From: Hypomesus transpacificus
Lineage: Eukaryota > Chordata > Actinopteri > Osmeriformes > Osmeridae
Length of the DNA: 64,000 nucleotides
Assembly: GCF_021917145.1 (NCBI RefSeq)
Contig: NC_061066.1
Span: 8,935,961 to 8,999,960, forward strand
Direction: 5' to 3'
Below are positions 60,701 through 64,000 of this stretch, in pieces. Position numbers and translations under genes: made by a program. The notes beneath the pieces were generated by a model. The model was not told the DNA's origin. It ran no database searches and saw only the letters and a program-made list of their open reading frames with translations. Positions within the stretch are counted from its first letter, which is position 1; each line of letters starts with the position of its first letter.

Positions 60701-63700
60701 TCAGTAACCCCCCTCCCCTCTCAGGAACATCCTGAGTCATCAGTAACCCCCCTCCCCTCTCAGGAACATCCTGAGTCATCAGTAACCCCTCTCCCCTCTC
60801 AGGAACATCCTGAGTCATCAGTAACCCCCCTCCCCTCTCAGGAACATCCTGAGTCATCAGTAACCCCCCTCCCCTCTCAGGAACATCCTAAGTCATCAGT
60901 AACCCCTCTCCCCTCTCAGGAACATCCTAAGTCATCAGTAACCCCCCTCCCCTCTCAGGAACATCCTGAGTCATCAGTAACCCCCCTCCCCTCTCAGGAA
61001 CATCCTAAGTCATCAGTAACCCCCCTCCCCTCTCAGGAACATCCTGAGTCATCAGTAACCCCCCTCCCCTCTCAGGAACATCCTGAGTCATCAGTAACCC
61101 CCCTCCCCTCTCAGGAACATCCTGAGTCATCAGTAACCCCCCTCCCCTCTCAGGAACATCCTGAGTCATCAGTCAGGAACAACCTCATCAGTAACCCCCC
61201 TCCCCTCTCAGGAACATCCTGAGTCATCAGTAACCCCCCTCCCCTCTCAGGAACATCCTGAGTCATCAGTAACCCCCCTCCCCTCTCAGGAACATCCTAA
61301 GTCATCAGTAACCCCCCTCCCCTCTCAGGAACATCCTGAGTCATCAGTAACCCCCCTCCCCTCTCAGGAACATCCTGAGTCATCAGTAACCCCCCTCCCC
61401 TCTCAGGAACATCCTGAGTCATCAGTAACCCCCCTCCCCTCTCAGGAACATCCTGAGTCATCAGTAACCCCCCTCCCCTCTCAGGAACATCCTGAGTCAT
61501 CAGTAACCCCCCTCCCCTCTCAGGAACATCCTGAGTCATCAGTAACCCCCCTCCCCTCTCAGGAACATCCTGAGTCATCAGTAACCCCCCTCCCCTCTCA
61601 GGAACATCCTGAGTCATCAGTAACCCCCCTCCCCTCTCAGGAACATCCTGAGTCATCCCCCCTCCCCTCTCAGGAACATCCTGAGTCATCAGTAACCCCC
61701 CTCCCCTCTCAGGAACATCCTGAGTCATCAGTAACCCCCCTCCCCTCTCAGGAACATCCTGAGTCATCAGTAACCCCCCTCCCCTCTCAGGAACATCCTG
61801 AGTCATCAGTAACCCCCCTCCCCTCTCAGGAACATCCTGAGTCATCAGTAACCCCCCTCCCCTCTCAGGAACATCCTGAGTCATCAGTAACCCCCCTCCC
61901 CTCTCAGGAACATCCTGAGTCATCAGTAACCCCCCTCCCCTCTCAGGAACATCCTGAGTCATCAGTAACCCCCCTCCCCTCTCAGGAACATCCTGAGTCA
62001 TCAGTAACCCCCCTCCCCTCTCAGGAACATCCTGAGTCATCAGTAACCCCCCTCCCCTCTCAGGAACATCCTGAGTCATCAGTAACCCCCCTCCCCTCTC
62101 AGGAACATCCTGAGTCATCAGTAACCCCCCTCCCCTCTCAGGAACATCCTGAGTCATCAGTAACCCCCCTCCCCTCTCAGGAACATCCTGAGTCATCAGT
62201 AACCCCCCTCCCCTCTCAGGAACATCCTGAGTCATCAGTAACCCCCCTCCCCTCTCAGGAACATCCTGAGTCATCAGTAACCCCCCTCCCCTCTCAGGAA
62301 CAACCTGAGTCATCAGTAACCCCCCTCCCCTCTCAGGAACATCCTGAGTCATCAGTAACCCCCCTCCCCTCTCAGGAACATCCTAAGTCATCAGTAACCC
62401 CCCTCCCCTCTCAGGAACATCCTGAGTCATCAGTAACCCCCCTCCCCTCTCAGGAACATCCTGAGTCATCAGTAACCCCCCTCCCCTCTCAGGAACATCC
62501 TGAGTCATCAGTAACCCCCCTCCCCTCTCAGGAACATCCTGAGTCATCAGTAACCCCCCTCCCCTCTCAGGAACAACCTGAGTCATCAGTAACCCCCCTC
62601 CCCTCTCAGGAACATCCTGAGTCATCAGTAACCCCCCTCCCCTCTCAGGAACATCCCAAGTCATCAGTAACCCCCCTCCCCTCTCAGGAACATCCTGAGT
62701 CATCAGTAACCCCCGTCCCCTCTCAGGAACATCCTGAGTCATCAGTAACCCCCCTCCCCTCTCAGGAACATCCTAAGTCATCAGTAACCCCCCTCCCCTC
62801 TCAGGAACATCCTAAGTCATCAGTAACCCCCCTCCCCTCTCAGGAACATCCTAAGTCATCAGTAACCCCCCTCCCCTCTCAGGAACATCCTGAGTCATCA
62901 GTAACCCCCCTCCCCTCTCAGGAACATCCTGAGTCATCAGTAACCCCCCTCCCCTCTCAGGAACATCCTGAGTCATCAGTAACCCCCCTCCCCTCTCAGG
63001 AACATCCTGAGTCATCAGTAACCCCCCTCCCCTCTCAGGAACATCCTGAGTCATCAGTAACCCCCCTCCCCTCTCAGGAACATCCTAAGTCATCAGTAAC
63101 CCCCCTCCCCTCTCAGGAACATCCTAAGTCATCAGTAACCCCCCTCCCCTCTCAGGAACATCCTGAGTCATCAGTAACCCCCCTCCCCTCTCAGGAACAT
63201 CCTGAGTCATCAGTAACCCCCCTCCCCTCTCAGGAACATCCTGAGTCATCAGTAACCCCCCTCCCCTCTCAGGAACATCCTGAGTCATCAGTAACCCCCC
63301 TCCCCTCTCAGGAACATCCTGAGTCATCAGTAACCCCCCTCCCCTCTCAGGAACATCCTGAGTCATCAGTAACCCCCCTCCCCTCTCAGGAACATCCTAA
63401 GTCATCAGTAACCCCCCTCCCCTCTCAGGAACATCCTAAGTCATCAGTAACCCCCCTCCCCTCTCAGGAACATCCTGAGTCATCAGTAACCCCCCTCCCC
63501 TCTCAGGAACATCCTGAGTCATCAGTAACCCCCCTCCCCTCTCAGGAACATCCTGAGTCATCAGTAACCCCCCTCCCCTCTCAGGAACAACCTGGCCCAG
63601 CTGAAAGACGCCTACACCAAGCTGTTTGAGGACTACAATGAGCTGAAGGAGGACAGGAAGAAGGTGAGTCCCCGCCCATCACCCGGCTCCAAAAACCCTC

Positions 63701-63927
63701 ACTCCTACTGCCACTTCTACTAAACACACAGTTTATCCCTTCTCTGACCTCTGACCCTGTGTGACCTCTAGGGGTCAGCTTCTAAGGAGCTGGCAGATGA
63801 CCTGCAGGTGCGCCTGGTCGCGGCAGAGCAGGCCCTGGCCACCAAGCAGCAGAAAATAGACGTCATGAAGCAGGAGATCTTCCAGAAGGAGAAGGAACTG
63901 GAGACCATCTCAGTGTTCCAGGCTCAG
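57748..63927 (+). CDS. optn: Optineurin, N-terminal two thirds; continues past right edge
   Basis: Exons 57748-57889, 58242-58444, 58656-58817, 58908-59080, 59192-59342, 59685-59800, 59981-60130, 63585-63663 and 63772-63927 join in frame to 444 codons. The N-terminal coiled coil ([20 protein letters not shown]...[19 protein letters not shown]) matches the NEMO-like region that binds TBK1. The LC3-interacting motif is conserved: EDSFIEI with F162 and I165 preceded by Ser161, the equivalent of the TBK1-phosphorylated serine of human [24 protein letters not shown] and [19 protein letters not shown] also match. Optineurin is a cytosolic ubiquitin-binding adaptor in selective autophagy, NF-kB and interferon signalling. 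The ubiquitin-binding UBAN and zinc finger lie beyond the window. Intron 7 (60131-63584) is almost wholly a 39-bp minisatellite derived from its own acceptor. Confidence 0.96.
58035..58200. repeat. Dispersed repeat shared with il15ra intron
   Basis: ACATTTGTTTAGGGCC...TTGCCAATCAAAAGGCCC, the same order of words as at 19540-19655, in the optn intron before exon 58242. A (GAGACA)n tract at 57925-58030 precedes it. Confidence 0.5.
60335..63584 (+). repeat. 39-bp minisatellite made of the optn exon-8 3' splice site, about 83 copies
   Basis: Each unit holds AGTCATCAGTAAC, CCCCCTCCCCTCTCAG and GAACATCCTG (or GAACAACCTG). The true acceptor at 63584 has the same pyrimidine tract and CAG, and the exon starts GAACAACCTGGCC, so each unit carries a copy of the acceptor plus the first ten exon bases. 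Acceptor CAGs run from 60371 at 39-bp steps. Variation is limited: CCTGAG/CCTAAG, ATC/AAC, and irregular units near 61167 and 61655. Period 39 leaves frames open on both strands, which explains the long minus-strand frames. Confidence 0.97.
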
Positions 63928-64000
63928 GTGTGACCCTGACCCCCCAGGAGAGCAGCCTCGTGGATGAGGTCTTCTCCTTGGCGTAGTCATATTTCCTGTG

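Noticed and set aside
61297-62352. 351-codon minus-strand frame of repeated [13 protein letters not shown]
   Set aside because: The 39-bp period is a multiple of three and has no stop in this frame; it is the antisense of the optn splice-site minisatellite, not a gene.
60335-63584. Regular array that could suggest CRISPR or satellite DNA
   Set aside because: Units are contiguous with no unique spacers, and the host is a vertebrate; the unit derives from the adjacent exon border.

Overview
The window is nuclear DNA from a ray-finned (teleost) fish. This rests on GT-AG split vertebrate genes, a tRNA-derived SINE of a type common in bony fishes, a Tc1-like transposon, hAT-type and other short inverted-repeat elements, and very abundant microsatellites and minisatellites. 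I cannot name the species. I assigned genes by recognising the conceptual proteins and checking that exon phases join; I ran no database search.

Layout, left to right. 171-8712 (+): the 3' part of prr5 (Protor-1, an mTORC2 subunit), with a Tc1 element and a small MITE in its introns. 9881-12165: a 2.3 kb inverted-repeat element with an 8-bp target duplication. 12452-20853 (+): il15ra-like cytokine receptor (one sushi domain, Thr/Pro stalk, one membrane helix). 22861-32080 (-): complete fbh1 (F-box UvrD-type DNA helicase), 21 coding exons, tail-to-tail with il15ra. 32965-35267 (-): complete nudt5 (Nudix ADP-sugar pyrophosphatase), including a 9-nt microexon. 36050-39566 (+): complete cdc123, head-to-head with nudt5. 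42624-42718 (+): first coding exon of camk1d. 42719-54724: repeat-rich DNA in which I see no further exon. 54725-55224: exactly 500 N. 55257-55657 (-): first exon of ccdc3. 57748-63927 (+): 5' two thirds of optn (optineurin), running off the right edge.

The pairs il15ra/fbh1 and nudt5/cdc123/camk1d/ccdc3/optn match, from memory, gene order on human 10p15-p13. prr5 (human chromosome 22) is the outsider.

The most striking feature is tandem amplification of splice junctions. In optn about 83 copies of a 39-bp unit, each carrying a pyrimidine tract, CAG and the first bases of the exon, stack in front of the real 3' splice site. In fbh1 the exon-13 5' splice site with its last exon bases is repeated 12 times. 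In addition, prr5 exon 7 and fbh1 exons 17, 19 and 21 are each preceded directly by a pyrimidine-rich tract of hundreds of bases. Other points are two apparent +1 indels in one prr5 exon, a 40-bp insertion flanked by a perfect 8-bp duplication, and a sequence gap that appears to have swallowed most of camk1d and the rest of ccdc3.
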